The notes under the pieces: generated by a model
What the model was told of the DNA's origin: nothing
Databases searched by the model: none
What the model saw: only the letters and a program-made list of their open reading frames with translations
Made by a program: the position numbers and the translations under genes
In this document: piece by piece, positions 35,063 to 44,137 of the stretch
How positions within the stretch are numbered: the stretch's first letter is position 1
Layout: the number at the start of each line of letters is the position of its first letter
Assembly: GCA_029239975.1 (NCBI GenBank)
Contig: JARBTX010000012.1
Location: 1-62,731, forward strand
Length of the DNA: 62,731 nt
Direction: 5' to 3'
Source: Anaerocolumna sp.
Lineage (GTDB): Bacteria > Bacillota > Clostridia > Lachnospirales > Lachnospiraceae

Positions 35063-37744
35063 ATGACAGATTCTAAGTTATCTTTATATAATGGAATAAA
35101 TGCAAACACGAATAAAGGCCATTTGAAGATATATTTTGGGTATGCAAAAGGTGTTGGTAAAACTTATGCAATGCTAGATGACGCTAGAGAACAAATGAAA
35201 CGAGGAGTAGACGTACTCGTTGGTTTTATAGAAAGTCATTCAAATTCAGATACCATGAACTTATTACATGAACTACCTTTATTACCTTATAAAGTGATAG
35301 AGTTTAGTAATTCTAAAATATATGAATTTGATTTGGATAGTGCTTTAAGTAGAAAACCATCTCTTATCATTTTGGATGATTTAGCGCATATCAATGCAAA
35401 CGGAGTACGAAATAAAAAAAGGTATCAAGATATAGAAGAATTATTAAACGTTGGAATCGATGTATATACAACAATTAACGTGGAACAACTGGAGAGCCTT
35501 CAAGATGTAATACAAGAAATAACAAAGATTAAAGTGAAAGAAACCGTGCCAGATTCCATCTTTGATATTGCTGATAAAGTAGTTCTTGTAGATATCGAGC
35601 CAGATGAACTCATAAATCGTATTAATATAAATAAAGACAAATATGTTAGTAACTCTAATACAGTGTTAGGGGAGAATTTTACAAAAGATGATTTAAAGTT
35701 ATTACGTGAAATAGCAATGAGAAAAGCAACAGATCGAATTAGACATGTGAATCAGACGGATGTTAAAACTGCGTCAAATAAAGTAAATATGAAATTAATG
35801 GTCTGCATCAGTAGTTCTCCTACCTGTGCCAAAAGTATAAGATGGACGGCGCGTACAGCAGATGCTTTTCATGCAAATTGGGTTGTTGTTTATATTGAAA
35901 ATAAAGATAGCATTTATCTGAAAGAAGAACAAAAAATGACTTTGCAAGCAAACATGGAGTTAGCTGAACAATTAGGTGCAGAGATAATAACTCTTAATGG
36001 TCTAGATATTGCGTCTACCATTGTTGAATATGCTAAGTTATCGGGAATTACTAATATTGTAATTGGAAAAAGTAGAAACAAAAAGAATATTTTCAATTTG
36101 TTCAATATGGATTTAGAAGATCAATTAATCTCTTTATTACCAAATGTAGAGATTCATATCATTCCGAATGAGAATGTTTTTAAGCCTTATCGAGTTCATA
36201 AAAGTAAAAAAATTGGAATACATACTACCTTTTCTTGGAAGTATGTATTTATAATGGTAGCAATACTTACCTGTGCTACTTTGGTTTCAATGCTTTTACA
36301 ATTAATACAAACAGAAAGCCCTAATATAATATTGGTGTATATTCTTAGTGTATTGATTATTGCAAGATATACTACTGGATATATTTATAGCATTATATCA
36401 TCTTTTTTAAGTGTGGTATTGTTTAATTATATATTTTCAGAACCTTTTTTTTCGTTTACATCCTTTGAACAAAGTGATTCCTTAACTTTTATTATGATGT
36501 TTGTAGTAGCACTGATTACTAGTGCTATGACAATACGTATGAAAGCACATGCCAAATTTGCTGTTGATAGGGAGAAAAGAACAGAATTACTATATGAAAT
36601 TAACAAGAAGTTACTTATTACTCGTGGATTAGATAATATTATAGAGTTAACCAATGATTATATAGTAAAAATATTTGACCGATCAACTTGTTTTTTTAGT
36701 AGTGATCCCATTAATGGTTTTAATGGAAAAATGGTACAAGCCAAAGGTGAACCGAATGCTTCTTTTATGACGTCTAGCAAAGAATGCCAAGTAGCTCATT
36801 GGGTATTTGTGAATCAGAAAAAAGCTGGCGCTGGTACAGATACATTAGCAGACGCAAATGCATTTTATATGCCAGTATTATCTCAAGGGAATGTTCTAGC
36901 GGTTATTGGGTTATCCTGTGCAATAAAACCATTGCTTACACAAAATAATCGTTTGTTTTTAAGAATGATAGCATCATTAGTAGCCTTAGCCATAGAGCGT
37001 CAACGATTATCAGATGAACAAAATTTAATTTTAGTAGCAACAGAAAAAGAAAAGATGCGTGGTAACCTGCTTCGTGCAATTTCTCATGATTTACGCACTC
37101 CCCTAACCGGCATTATTGGTGCAAGTTCAACCATACTTGAAAATGAAGGATTAAATAAACAAACAAAAAATCAACTTCTTTCAAATATTAAAGATGAAGC
37201 ACAATGGTTAATCAGAACGGTAGAAAATATTTTATCAGTTACACGCATCAATGAAGAATCTACAGAAGTTATTAAAACACCAGAAGCAGCAGAAGAAATA
37301 GTTGCAGAATCCATTAGTAGGATTAGAAAAAGATATAAAGATAAGAAAATTAATGCAAAAATTCCAGATGAGATATTATTAGTACCAATGGATGGTACAT
37401 TAATTGTGCAAGTACTGATAAATCTCATTGAGAATGCAATTAAGTATTCTGGACAAGATTCTATTATCTCTGTAGTTTTACGAAGAGATGAAGATATGGC
37501 AGTCTTTGAGGTGATGGATAATGGTTTAGGAATTCCAGAACACATGTTACCAAATCTTTTTAATCATGATATATTACACGGTAAAAGTACCATAGATGCA
37601 ACTAGAGGCATGGGAATTGGACTCTCTATATGTAAGTCTATTATCAATGCGCACCAAGGGAAAATAGAAGCAGAAAATAAGCAAGGTGAAGGTGCCCTAA
37701 TTCGGTTTGCCCTGCCCCTTGACGGAGGAAAATGTGATGATTAA
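35063..37744 (+). CDS. kdpD: KdpD-type potassium/turgor sensor histidine kinase
   Basis: A full-length 893-residue KdpD. The N-terminal KdpD domain has the Walker-A-like GYAKGVGKTYAMLDDA (about 26-41). A universal-stress-like domain follows (about 245-370), then four membrane helices (about 390-490), a GAF-like region, HisKA with the phosphorylated His in RAISHDLRTPLTG (about 670-682), and a HATPase domain (NLIENAIKYS, DNGLGIP, GMGIGLSICKSI). It reports low potassium or ionic stress to KdpE, which it overlaps by eight bases. The KdpFABC pump genes are not in the window. Confidence 0.93.
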   Translation: MTDSKLSLYNGINANTNKGHLKIYFGYAKGVGKTYAMLDDAREQMKRGVDVLVGFIESHSNSDTMNLLHELPLLPYKVIEFSNSKIYEFDLDSALSRKPSLIILDDLAHINANGVRNKKRYQDIEELLNVGIDVYTTINVEQLESLQDVIQEITKIKVKETVPDSIFDIADKVVLVDIEPDELINRININKDKYVSNSNTVLGENFTKDDLKLLREIAMRKATDRIRHVNQTDVKTASNKVNMKLMVCISSSPTCAKSIRWTARTADAFHANWVVVYIENKDSIYLKEEQKMTLQANMELAEQLGAEIITLNGLDIASTIVEYAKLSGITNIVIGKSRNKKNIFNLFNMDLEDQLISLLPNVEIHIIPNENVFKPYRVHKSKKIGIHTTFSWKYVFIMVAILTCATLVSMLLQLIQTESPNIILVYILSVLIIARYTTGYIYSIISSFLSVVLFNYIFSEPFFSFTSFEQSDSLTFIMMFVVALITSAMTIRMKAHAKFAVDREKRTELLYEINKKLLITRGLDNIIELTNDYIVKIFDRSTCFFSSDPINGFNGKMVQAKGEPNASFMTSSKECQVAHWVFVNQKKAGAGTDTLADANAFYMPVLSQGNVLAVIGLSCAIKPLLTQNNRLFLRMIASLVALAIERQRLSDEQNLILVATEKEKMRGNLLRAISHDLRTPLTGIIGASSTILENEGLNKQTKNQLLSNIKDEAQWLIRTVENILSVTRINEESTEVIKTPEAAEEIVAESISRIRKRYKDKKINAKIPDEILLVPMDGTLIVQVLINLIENAIKYSGQDSIISVVLRRDEDMAVFEVMDNGLGIPEHMLPNLFNHDILHGKSTIDATRGMGIGLSICKSIINAHQGKIEAENKQGEGALIRFALPLDGGKCDD

Positions 37745-38447
37745 CCAAATATCTATATTATTAGTAGAAGATGAAGTTGTAATCAGTAATTTTATTTCAA
37801 CCATATTATGTTCCAATGATTATAATGTTATAAAAGCTGAGAGTGGAAAAGATGCCATATCTTTATTAACTTCCAAATGCCCAGATTTGATTTTACTTGA
37901 TTTAGGGTTACCAGATATGGATGGAGTTGAGGTTTTAAAAATGATAAGAGCCTGGAATGATACACCTATTATAGTAGTATCTGCTAGAGACAACGAACGT
38001 GAGAAAGTGGAAGCATTGGATTTAGGAGCAGATGATTATATTACTAAACCGTTTGGAACAGATGAGCTTCTTGCAAGAATACGAACTGCCTTAAGATATA
38101 ACAATTTTAACAAAAGTGATAATATAGATGCAAATGATTTTACACTAGGAGAACTTAATATAAATTTCTCGAAAAGAATTATTAAGTTAAAAGACAAGGA
38201 AATTCATTTAACACCAATAGAATATAAAATAATCACTCTTTTGGCTAAAAATGTTGGAAAAGTTCTAACTCAAGAATATATAATCAAAGAAATATGGGGT
38301 CCTTTTAAGAATGAAAGTCAAGCTCTACGAGTAAATATGGCTAATATCAGACGTAAGATTGAAACCAATCCAGCAGAACCTGTTTATATTATTACTGAGA
38401 TTGGAGTAGGTTACCGAATGGTAGATGAAATTGAGCAAATTATTTAA
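37737..38447 (+). CDS. kdpE: KdpE-type response regulator (OmpR family)
   Basis: A 236-residue response regulator. The receiver domain has acidic pair EDE, phospho-acceptor Asp in LILLDLGLPDMDG (about residue 52) and Lys in YITKPF. The C-terminal OmpR winged helix has HLTPIEYKIITLLAKN. I choose ATG 37737 after GGAGG; the frame upstream of it lies inside kdpD. Translation is coupled to kdpD. The target promoter is not visible in this window. Confidence 0.93.
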   Translation: MINQISILLVEDEVVISNFISTILCSNDYNVIKAESGKDAISLLTSKCPDLILLDLGLPDMDGVEVLKMIRAWNDTPIIVVSARDNEREKVEALDLGADDYITKPFGTDELLARIRTALRYNNFNKSDNIDANDFTLGELNINFSKRIIKLKDKEIHLTPIEYKIITLLAKNVGKVLTQEYIIKEIWGPFKNESQALRVNMANIRRKIETNPAEPVYIITEIGVGYRMVDEIEQII

Positions 38448-38564
38448 ATTGTTTCTTCTGTTTTACCATTTCGTATAATGCAAATTACTGTAGAAAAATG
38501 AAGAAAAAATGATGTAAAAAATCAGATTTTAAAAAAGTAAATGGGAATTATGAACTACTTGTCA

Positions 38565-38580
38565 ATACTATATATAGTGG
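38565..38580. promoter_or_regulatory. NrdR box 1
   Basis: ATACTATATATAGTGG closely matches the palindromic NrdR operator (ACACWATATATWGTGT). It is the upstream member of a pair ahead of nrdD. Confidence 0.8.
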
Positions 38581-38596
38581 TAAAAGTTTCATAATT

Positions 38597-38612
38597 ATAA
38601 TATATATAGTAG
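38597..38612. promoter_or_regulatory. NrdR box 2
   Basis: ATAATATATATAGTAG is the second NrdR-type box, 32 bases (three helical turns) from box 1, which is the usual spacing for cooperative NrdR binding. It ends nine bases before the -35 box of the nrdD promoter. Confidence 0.78.
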
Positions 38613-38621
38613 TTTTTATCC

Positions 38622-38650
38622 TTGACGTAGAATGAAAATTCTGCTAATAT
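38622..38650 (+). promoter_or_regulatory. Promoter of nrdD
   Basis: TTGACG (38622-38627) and TAATAT (38645-38650) have exact 17-base spacing. Two NrdR boxes are directly upstream. Confidence 0.75.
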
Positions 38651-38711
38651 TATTACTGTTAGCTTATACAAAAGATACATTGTTTAGCGGATGAAGAAGG
38701 GGGATTTGAGC

Positions 38712-41099
38712 ATGATTAATGTAGTGAAAAGAGATGGAGAAGTTGCGGAATTTAATTTATCTAAAATTTCTCAAGCAATCTCTAAGGCATTTAAAGCCAC
38801 AGAAAAAAATTATACCGAAGATATTATAAACTTGTTAACATTACGAGTTACTGCTGACTTTCAAGGAAAAGTAAACGACTCTTTAGTAAGTGTTGAAGAT
38901 GTACAAGACAGTGTTGAACATGTTTTAGAACAAACAGGTTATACTGACGTTGCAAAAGCATACATCTTATATCGTAAAAATAGAGAAAAGATACGTAACA
39001 TGAAGTCAACTATCCTAGACTATAAAGATATTGTGAATAGTTATGTTAAGGAAGAAGATTGGCGTGTAAAAGAGAATTCAACAGTTACCTATTCGGTTGG
39101 TGGCTTAATACTACATAATTCAGGTTCTATTACTGCAAATTACTGGTTATCAGAAATTTATGATGAAGAAATAGCAAATGCTCATAGAAATGCAGATATA
39201 CACTTACATGATTTATCCATGTTAACAGGATATTGTGCTGGTTGGTCTTTAAAGCAATTAATCAAAGAAGGATTAGGTGGAATACCTGGAAAGATTACAT
39301 CATCACCTGCTAGCCATTTATCAACACTTTGCAATCAAATGGTTAATTTCTTAGGAATTATGCAAAATGAATGGGCAGGCGCGCAAGCATTTTCTTCTTT
39401 TGATACCTATTTAGCTCCTTTTGTTAAAATTGATAATTTATCTTATCGTGAAGTAAAACAATGCATTCAATCTTTTATTTACGGAGTAAATACTCCAAGC
39501 CGTTGGGGAACACAAGCTCCATTTTCAAATATCACATTAGATTGGACAGTTCCAAATGATTTAGCTGAATTGCCTTGTATCGTTGGTGGTAAAGAAGTGG
39601 AATTTAAATATAAAGACTGTAAAAAAGAAATGGATATGGTAAACAAAGCCTTTATTGAAATTATGATTGAAGGTGATGCAAACGGAAGAGGATTCCAATA
39701 TCCTATTCCTACTTATTCTATTACTAGCGATTTTGACTGGTCTGATACAGAAAATAATTGTTTATTATTTGAAATGACTGCAAAATATGGTACTCCATAT
39801 TTTTCAAATTACATAAATAGTGATATGGAACCAAGTGATGTCCGTTCCATGTGCTGTAGATTACGTCTTGATTTGCGTGAACTTAGAAAGAAAACAGGTG
39901 GTTTCTTTGGTTCAGGAGAAAGCACAGGTTCTATCGGTGTTGTTACAATTAACATGCCAAGAATCGCATACCTAGCAACTAGTGAAGAAGATTTCTATAA
40001 ACGTTTAGATCGAATGATGGATATCTCAGCAAGATCTCTTAAAGTTAAGAGAAATGTGGTATCAAAGTTATTAAAAGAAGGATTGTACCCATATACTAAG
40101 AGATATTTAGGAACCTTTGATAATCATTTTTCTACCATCGGTTTAGTTGGTATGAACGAAGTCGGTTTAAATGCAAAATGGCTAGGTAAGGATATGACAG
40201 ATTCAAAGACACAAGCTTTTACAGCAAATGTTTTAAATCATATGAGAGACCGTTTGTCCGATTATCAAGAAGAATATGGTGATCTTTATAACCTAGAAGC
40301 TACTCCAGCAGAATCTACTAGTTATCGTTTAGCAAAACATGATAGAAAGCGTTGGCCTGAGATAAAGACTGCAGGTAATTTTGGTGATACCCCTTATTAC
40401 ACCAATAGTTCCCACTTGCCAGTTGGCTATACAGCTGATATATTTGAAGCATTAGATATACAAGATCAATTACAAACGTTATATACATCCGGTACTGTAT
40501 TTCATGCATTTTTAGGTGAGAAATTACCTGATTGGCAAGCAGCTGCAAAATTAGTTCGCACTATAGCTGCAAATTATAAATTGCCTTATTACACCATGTC
40601 ACCAACTTACTCTATCTGTAAAGACCATGGTTATCTAAGCGGTGAACAATTTGTATGCCCAATATGTGGACAAAAAGCAGAAGTTTATAGCCGTATCACT
40701 GGCTATTACAGACCAGTTCAAAATTGGAATGAAGGAAAAACGCAAGAATATAAGAATAGAAAATTATATGATGCAAACAACCAAAGAAAAGTTCAAGACA
40801 TGAATAAAAGTGTCTTAGAAGAAGTGGCTGTTAGCTTAGACGAGAATAAAATGGATCAAGGTGTAAATGGAGTATTTTTATTTACAACAAAAACTTGTCC
40901 TAATTGTAAACTCGCAAAGGATTATTTAAAGGACTATCCTTACATAATGATTGATGCAGAAGACAATCCAGATATGGCCAGACAATTTGGAATTATGCAA
41001 GCACCTACTCTTGTGGTTGTAAAAGAAGGTCAATTTAGTAAATATGCCAATGCATCTACTATTAAACAGTTTGTAGATAATAATTGTGTAGGAGTATAA
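38712..41099 (+). CDS. nrdD: Anaerobic (class III) ribonucleotide reductase NrdD with fused C-terminal thioredoxin-like domain
   Basis: A 795-residue glycyl radical enzyme that reduces ribonucleoside triphosphates. It has an N-terminal ATP-cone (MINVVKRDGEVAEFNLSKI), a catalytic barrel with a CC pair in RSMCCRLRLD, a zinc site (C..HG...CPIC) and the radical Gly664 in RITGYYRPV. Beyond the usual end, about residues 720-795 form an extra domain with a redox CPNC motif (Cys729, Cys732) and the cis-Pro segment MQAPTLVV, like glutaredoxin/NrdH. This suggests thiol reduction instead of formate. I choose ATG 38712, after AAGGGGG, over ATG 38691. The activase gene nrdG is not adjacent. Confidence 0.9.
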   Translation: MINVVKRDGEVAEFNLSKISQAISKAFKATEKNYTEDIINLLTLRVTADFQGKVNDSLVSVEDVQDSVEHVLEQTGYTDVAKAYILYRKNREKIRNMKSTILDYKDIVNSYVKEEDWRVKENSTVTYSVGGLILHNSGSITANYWLSEIYDEEIANAHRNADIHLHDLSMLTGYCAGWSLKQLIKEGLGGIPGKITSSPASHLSTLCNQMVNFLGIMQNEWAGAQAFSSFDTYLAPFVKIDNLSYREVKQCIQSFIYGVNTPSRWGTQAPFSNITLDWTVPNDLAELPCIVGGKEVEFKYKDCKKEMDMVNKAFIEIMIEGDANGRGFQYPIPTYSITSDFDWSDTENNCLLFEMTAKYGTPYFSNYINSDMEPSDVRSMCCRLRLDLRELRKKTGGFFGSGESTGSIGVVTINMPRIAYLATSEEDFYKRLDRMMDISARSLKVKRNVVSKLLKEGLYPYTKRYLGTFDNHFSTIGLVGMNEVGLNAKWLGKDMTDSKTQAFTANVLNHMRDRLSDYQEEYGDLYNLEATPAESTSYRLAKHDRKRWPEIKTAGNFGDTPYYTNSSHLPVGYTADIFEALDIQDQLQTLYTSGTVFHAFLGEKLPDWQAAAKLVRTIAANYKLPYYTMSPTYSICKDHGYLSGEQFVCPICGQKAEVYSRITGYYRPVQNWNEGKTQEYKNRKLYDANNQRKVQDMNKSVLEEVAVSLDENKMDQGVNGVFLFTTKTCPNCKLAKDYLKDYPYIMIDAEDNPDMARQFGIMQAPTLVVVKEGQFSKYANASTIKQFVDNNCVGV

Positions 41100-41154
41100 T
41101 CCAATCCATTTAGTTGTTTATTGACCCTAATTTACTACTAGAAAGTGTGAGCAT

Positions 41155-43548
41155 ATGAAAAAAATTAAGGAAAAAGCAACTTTAAACATGAAATTAACTA
41201 TAATTATCCTATTAGCACTAATAGGTTTTATCATGCAGGATAGCCAGGTTTTTACTGGCTATCCTGTTATGCATTTGAAAGCGGAGGCAGCAGAAACAAC
41301 ACTAAAAACGTATACTGTAAAAGCCACTAGCAATCCGTATGGAAATAAGTATACGACTAGTTCTACATATAACAGTTATACAAAACAATATTATATGTTG
41401 CGTTCTTTTTTAGAGCAGATTGAAAAAAATGGTGGTGGTAACTTAGTCCTTACGAGTGGCACTTATACAATAACCAACACCTTATATGTACCTTCTAATA
41501 CAACCATTGTGTTGAATGATGGTGTCAAAATTGTAAAAGGAAATAAAACAGGTACAACAAAATTAAATCCAACAAAATCATTGTTCCAATTGGTAGCACC
41601 AAGTAAATCTGGAGTTGCGAATACATCTACAGGATATAATGGTGCAAGTGGTATTTCAATTTTAGGTAAAGGAAATGCAATCATAGATTTAAATTATTCA
41701 TCTAGTACAGTTGGTCTTGTAATAGGTCATAATTCGAAAGTAACAATCGAAGGTATTACATTTCAAAAAATGTATGGTGGAAGTTTTATTCGACTAGCTG
41801 CTTCAAAAAATGTTACGATTCGAAAGAATACTTTTCAGTACCATAAAGATTCCGATAATAATAGTGAAGAAGCTATCTCTATTGATATTCCAGATGCTTT
41901 AGTGAATGGATTTAACTATGCATGGAGTAAGAATGATAAAACTGTAAATTCCAATATTACAATTCAATATAACTCCTTTTTAAAGTTGGAACGTGCTATA
42001 GGTGGTACAAAATACACACAAGATAAATATCATAGTAATATAAAAATTTTGGATAATACCATTACAGAAACAGATTCTCATGCAATTCGAGTATTAAATT
42101 GGGACAAGCCTGTCATTTTAAATAATACGTTTTCAAAGGTTACCAATACAGCTGGGTCACTAAAAGCTATTTTAGCAAGTGGTGTAAAGTATCCTACTAT
42201 AACTGGGAATACCATTCAGAATTCGGATAGACCGATTCAAATAATGCCATGGAAGAATTCAGAGAACGTGAATTATGGAATTACTTACAATGTAATTAGT
42301 GATCAAAATAAAACAGATATGTTAAAAAATACGTTACTTAGTATGAAAGAATATTACATTCGTTATAACAAAACCTATAATGAATTTACAAAAAATACGG
42401 AAAAATGGTCAATTATTGATACGTCTATTAAAACATTTACCATAACACCAACCAGTGAACCATATCAAAACAATTTTATAAATTATAGTACCTATAATAC
42501 GAAAACAAAACAATACTATGTATTTCGTTCTTATTTGGAACAATTAGAAAAGTTAGGTGGTGGTACATTAACGATTAGAGCAGGAACCTATGATATAACC
42601 AACACCCTTTATGTACCATCTCATGTTACCATTGTCTTTGAAGATGGTGTTATTATAAGAAAAAGTGAAGATACAGGAAATGCGGACTTTAAGCCAGCTA
42701 GGTCCATATTTCAATTAGTAGCACCAACAAAATCAAGTATTGATGGTGTGTATGGGGGTTATAATGGTGAAACGGATATACATTTTGTTGGAAGTGGGTC
42801 AGCAATTATAGATTTAAATTATGTACAAGATGCTCTTGGAATTATATTTGGTCACAATACTAATGTCTCAATTAAGGGTATAAATTTTCAAAATATGTAT
42901 AGTGGTCACTTTATTGAATTGGATGCGTCAAGTAACATAACAATTGAGAATAATACGTTTAAAAATGCGAAAAAATCAGAATCTGGAATGAAAGAAGCAA
43001 TTAATCTTGATACACCGGATCGAAATACTGGTGGCTTTAATTCCAACTGGTCAAACTATGATTGCACTGCCAATAAAGATGTGTTAATTCAAAACAATAC
43101 GTTTCAGTATTTAGAACGTGCCATTGGTACTCATAAATACTCTGTAGGTAAATATCACGAAAATGTTCAGATTTTAAATAATACGATAACAAATACAACA
43201 TCGGATGCGATACGGATTTTAAATTGGACAAATCCAATTATAAAATATAATGTAATTAAAATGGTAGCAGGTGGTAATGGCACTTATAGAGCAGTATTAG
43301 CAAGTGGTGTTAGCAATCCTACAATAACAGGTAATACATTTTCAGATGTAGCAAGACCAATACAGATAATGCCTTGGAAGAATTCGGATGGTGGTAGTGA
43401 ATACGCTATCACTTATAATACAATTAGTAGTGCTAATATAACCGCCATGCTTAAGAATGATTTAATTCGTGTAGGTGAAAGATTTATTCGAATCAATAAA
43501 GTATATAATGTATTTGATTCCAATACAGATAAGTATTATTATCAATAA
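41155..43548 (+). CDS. Secreted protein with two duplicated right-handed beta-helix domains
   Basis: The 797-residue protein has an N-terminal signal-like hydrophobic segment (about 12-30, likely cleaved after AEA near 44). Two homologous halves follow, about residues 50-415 and 430-797. Each half runs from KQYY..RS(F/Y)LEQ(I/L)EK.GGG through TNTLYVPS..TIV, IIDLNY, ..NTF.., AI(R)..LNW and ITGNT to PIQIMPWKNS. These are repeated short beta-strand coils of the pectate-lyase/parallel-beta-helix type. A carbohydrate-active role at the cell surface is plausible, but I see no certain catalytic residues. The first ATG has a poor ribosome binding site. The ATG at 41188, after AAGGAAAAAG, is an alternative. 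Confidence 0.8.
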   Translation: MKKIKEKATLNMKLTIIILLALIGFIMQDSQVFTGYPVMHLKAEAAETTLKTYTVKATSNPYGNKYTTSSTYNSYTKQYYMLRSFLEQIEKNGGGNLVLTSGTYTITNTLYVPSNTTIVLNDGVKIVKGNKTGTTKLNPTKSLFQLVAPSKSGVANTSTGYNGASGISILGKGNAIIDLNYSSSTVGLVIGHNSKVTIEGITFQKMYGGSFIRLAASKNVTIRKNTFQYHKDSDNNSEEAISIDIPDALVNGFNYAWSKNDKTVNSNITIQYNSFLKLERAIGGTKYTQDKYHSNIKILDNTITETDSHAIRVLNWDKPVILNNTFSKVTNTAGSLKAILASGVKYPTITGNTIQNSDRPIQIMPWKNSENVNYGITYNVISDQNKTDMLKNTLLSMKEYYIRYNKTYNEFTKNTEKWSIIDTSIKTFTITPTSEPYQNNFINYSTYNTKTKQYYVFRSYLEQLEKLGGGTLTIRAGTYDITNTLYVPSHVTIVFEDGVIIRKSEDTGNADFKPARSIFQLVAPTKSSIDGVYGGYNGETDIHFVGSGSAIIDLNYVQDALGIIFGHNTNVSIKGINFQNMYSGHFIELDASSNITIENNTFKNAKKSESGMKEAINLDTPDRNTGGFNSNWSNYDCTANKDVLIQNNTFQYLERAIGTHKYSVGKYHENVQILNNTITNTTSDAIRILNWTNPIIKYNVIKMVAGGNGTYRAVLASGVSNPTITGNTFSDVARPIQIMPWKNSDGGSEYAITYNTISSANITAMLKNDLIRVGERFIRINKVYNVFDSNTDKYYYQ
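41236..41266 (+). repeat. Perfect 12-base-pair hairpin inside the signal-peptide coding region
   Basis: CAGGATAGCCAG (41236-41247) and CTGGCTATCCTG (41255-41266) are exact reverse complements around a seven-base loop. It lies early in the beta-helix protein gene and could slow or regulate translation. Confidence 0.8.
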
Positions 43549-43572
43549 GTGCATAAGCTAGGTTGAGAAAAG

Positions 43573-43674
43573 GAAAATGAGTGCATATCTATTAATCTGG
43601 ACTCGCCTTTCCTTCAAGCGAAAAAACCGCTTTCAGCCGGTCTTCGCCATCTGAATAGATATGCACTCATTTTC
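43573..43674. repeat. Inverted-repeat element with perfect 21-base arms
   Basis: Bases 43573-43593 and 43654-43674 are exact reverse complements (starting GAAAATGAGTGC). They enclose about 60 bases that hold a smaller AAGCG/CGCTT hairpin and a GGACTCGCC/GGTCTTCGCC pair. It may be a mobile hairpin element, a structured RNA or a strong terminator for the beta-helix gene; the arms are too long and too perfect for an ordinary terminator. Confidence 0.8.
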
Positions 43675-43829
43675 TTAAATATAGTATAAATAGATTTATG
43701 ATGTTAAATCTTTATTGAATGAAACATGTTATTAGAATCAGATATTATTGTGGATTAATAGACGTTTTTTTAAAGTTTTGTTGATAACAAGTTTGGTAAT
43801 ATGGTATAGTATAAAAAGAATGAAAAAAG

Positions 43830-43925
43830 ATTCGAGTGTTAAAAGAAGTTTTATAATATGAGGTATACGAATGTGTAATATACATACGAATACTCCAATT
43901 TAAAACCCCTTTCAGCACTCGATTA
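43830..43925. repeat. Second long hairpin in the same intergenic region
   Basis: TCGAGTG (43832-43838) pairs with CACTCGA (43916-43922). Further in, AAAG/CTTT, GTTTTA/TAAAAC, GGTAT/ATACTCC and ATGTGT/ATACAT extend the stem across the whole 96 bases with small mismatches. Confidence 0.7.
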
Positions 43926-44025
43926 CATATGTAAAATACTAATGTAGAAGAGATTAGTCTAGACAAATGTGAACTTAAAAGTTTTATATATTTATTATAT
44001 AATTAATACAATTTATAAGCTGAAA

Positions 44026-44112
44026 CTTTTCTAGTAAGGCAACGGAAGCTTTAAAATTTGTAGTAATTATATAATTATTATAATAAACTTGTTTCGCAAA
44101 TGACTAGAAAAG
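44026..44112. repeat. Inverted-repeat element E, related to the GTTTCGCAATTG family
   Basis: CTTTTCTAGT (44026-44035) and ACTAGAAAAG (44103-44112) are perfect arms, and the right arm contains GTTTCGCAAATGAC, close to the shared arm of the other elements. The centre is A/T palindromic. With the two hairpins above, it fills most of the 590-base gap before thyA. Confidence 0.6.
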
Positions 44113-44137
44113 ATTAATTTACTGAAGGGAGAATAAT

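Noticed and set aside
41100-41154. An nrdG activase gene next to nrdD
   Set aside because: Only 55 bases lie between nrdD and the beta-helix gene, and no radical-SAM motif occurs there.
43745-43966. A 73-codon minus-strand frame before thyA
   Set aside because: It covers the 43830-43925 hairpin, has no ribosome binding site and looks like chance.
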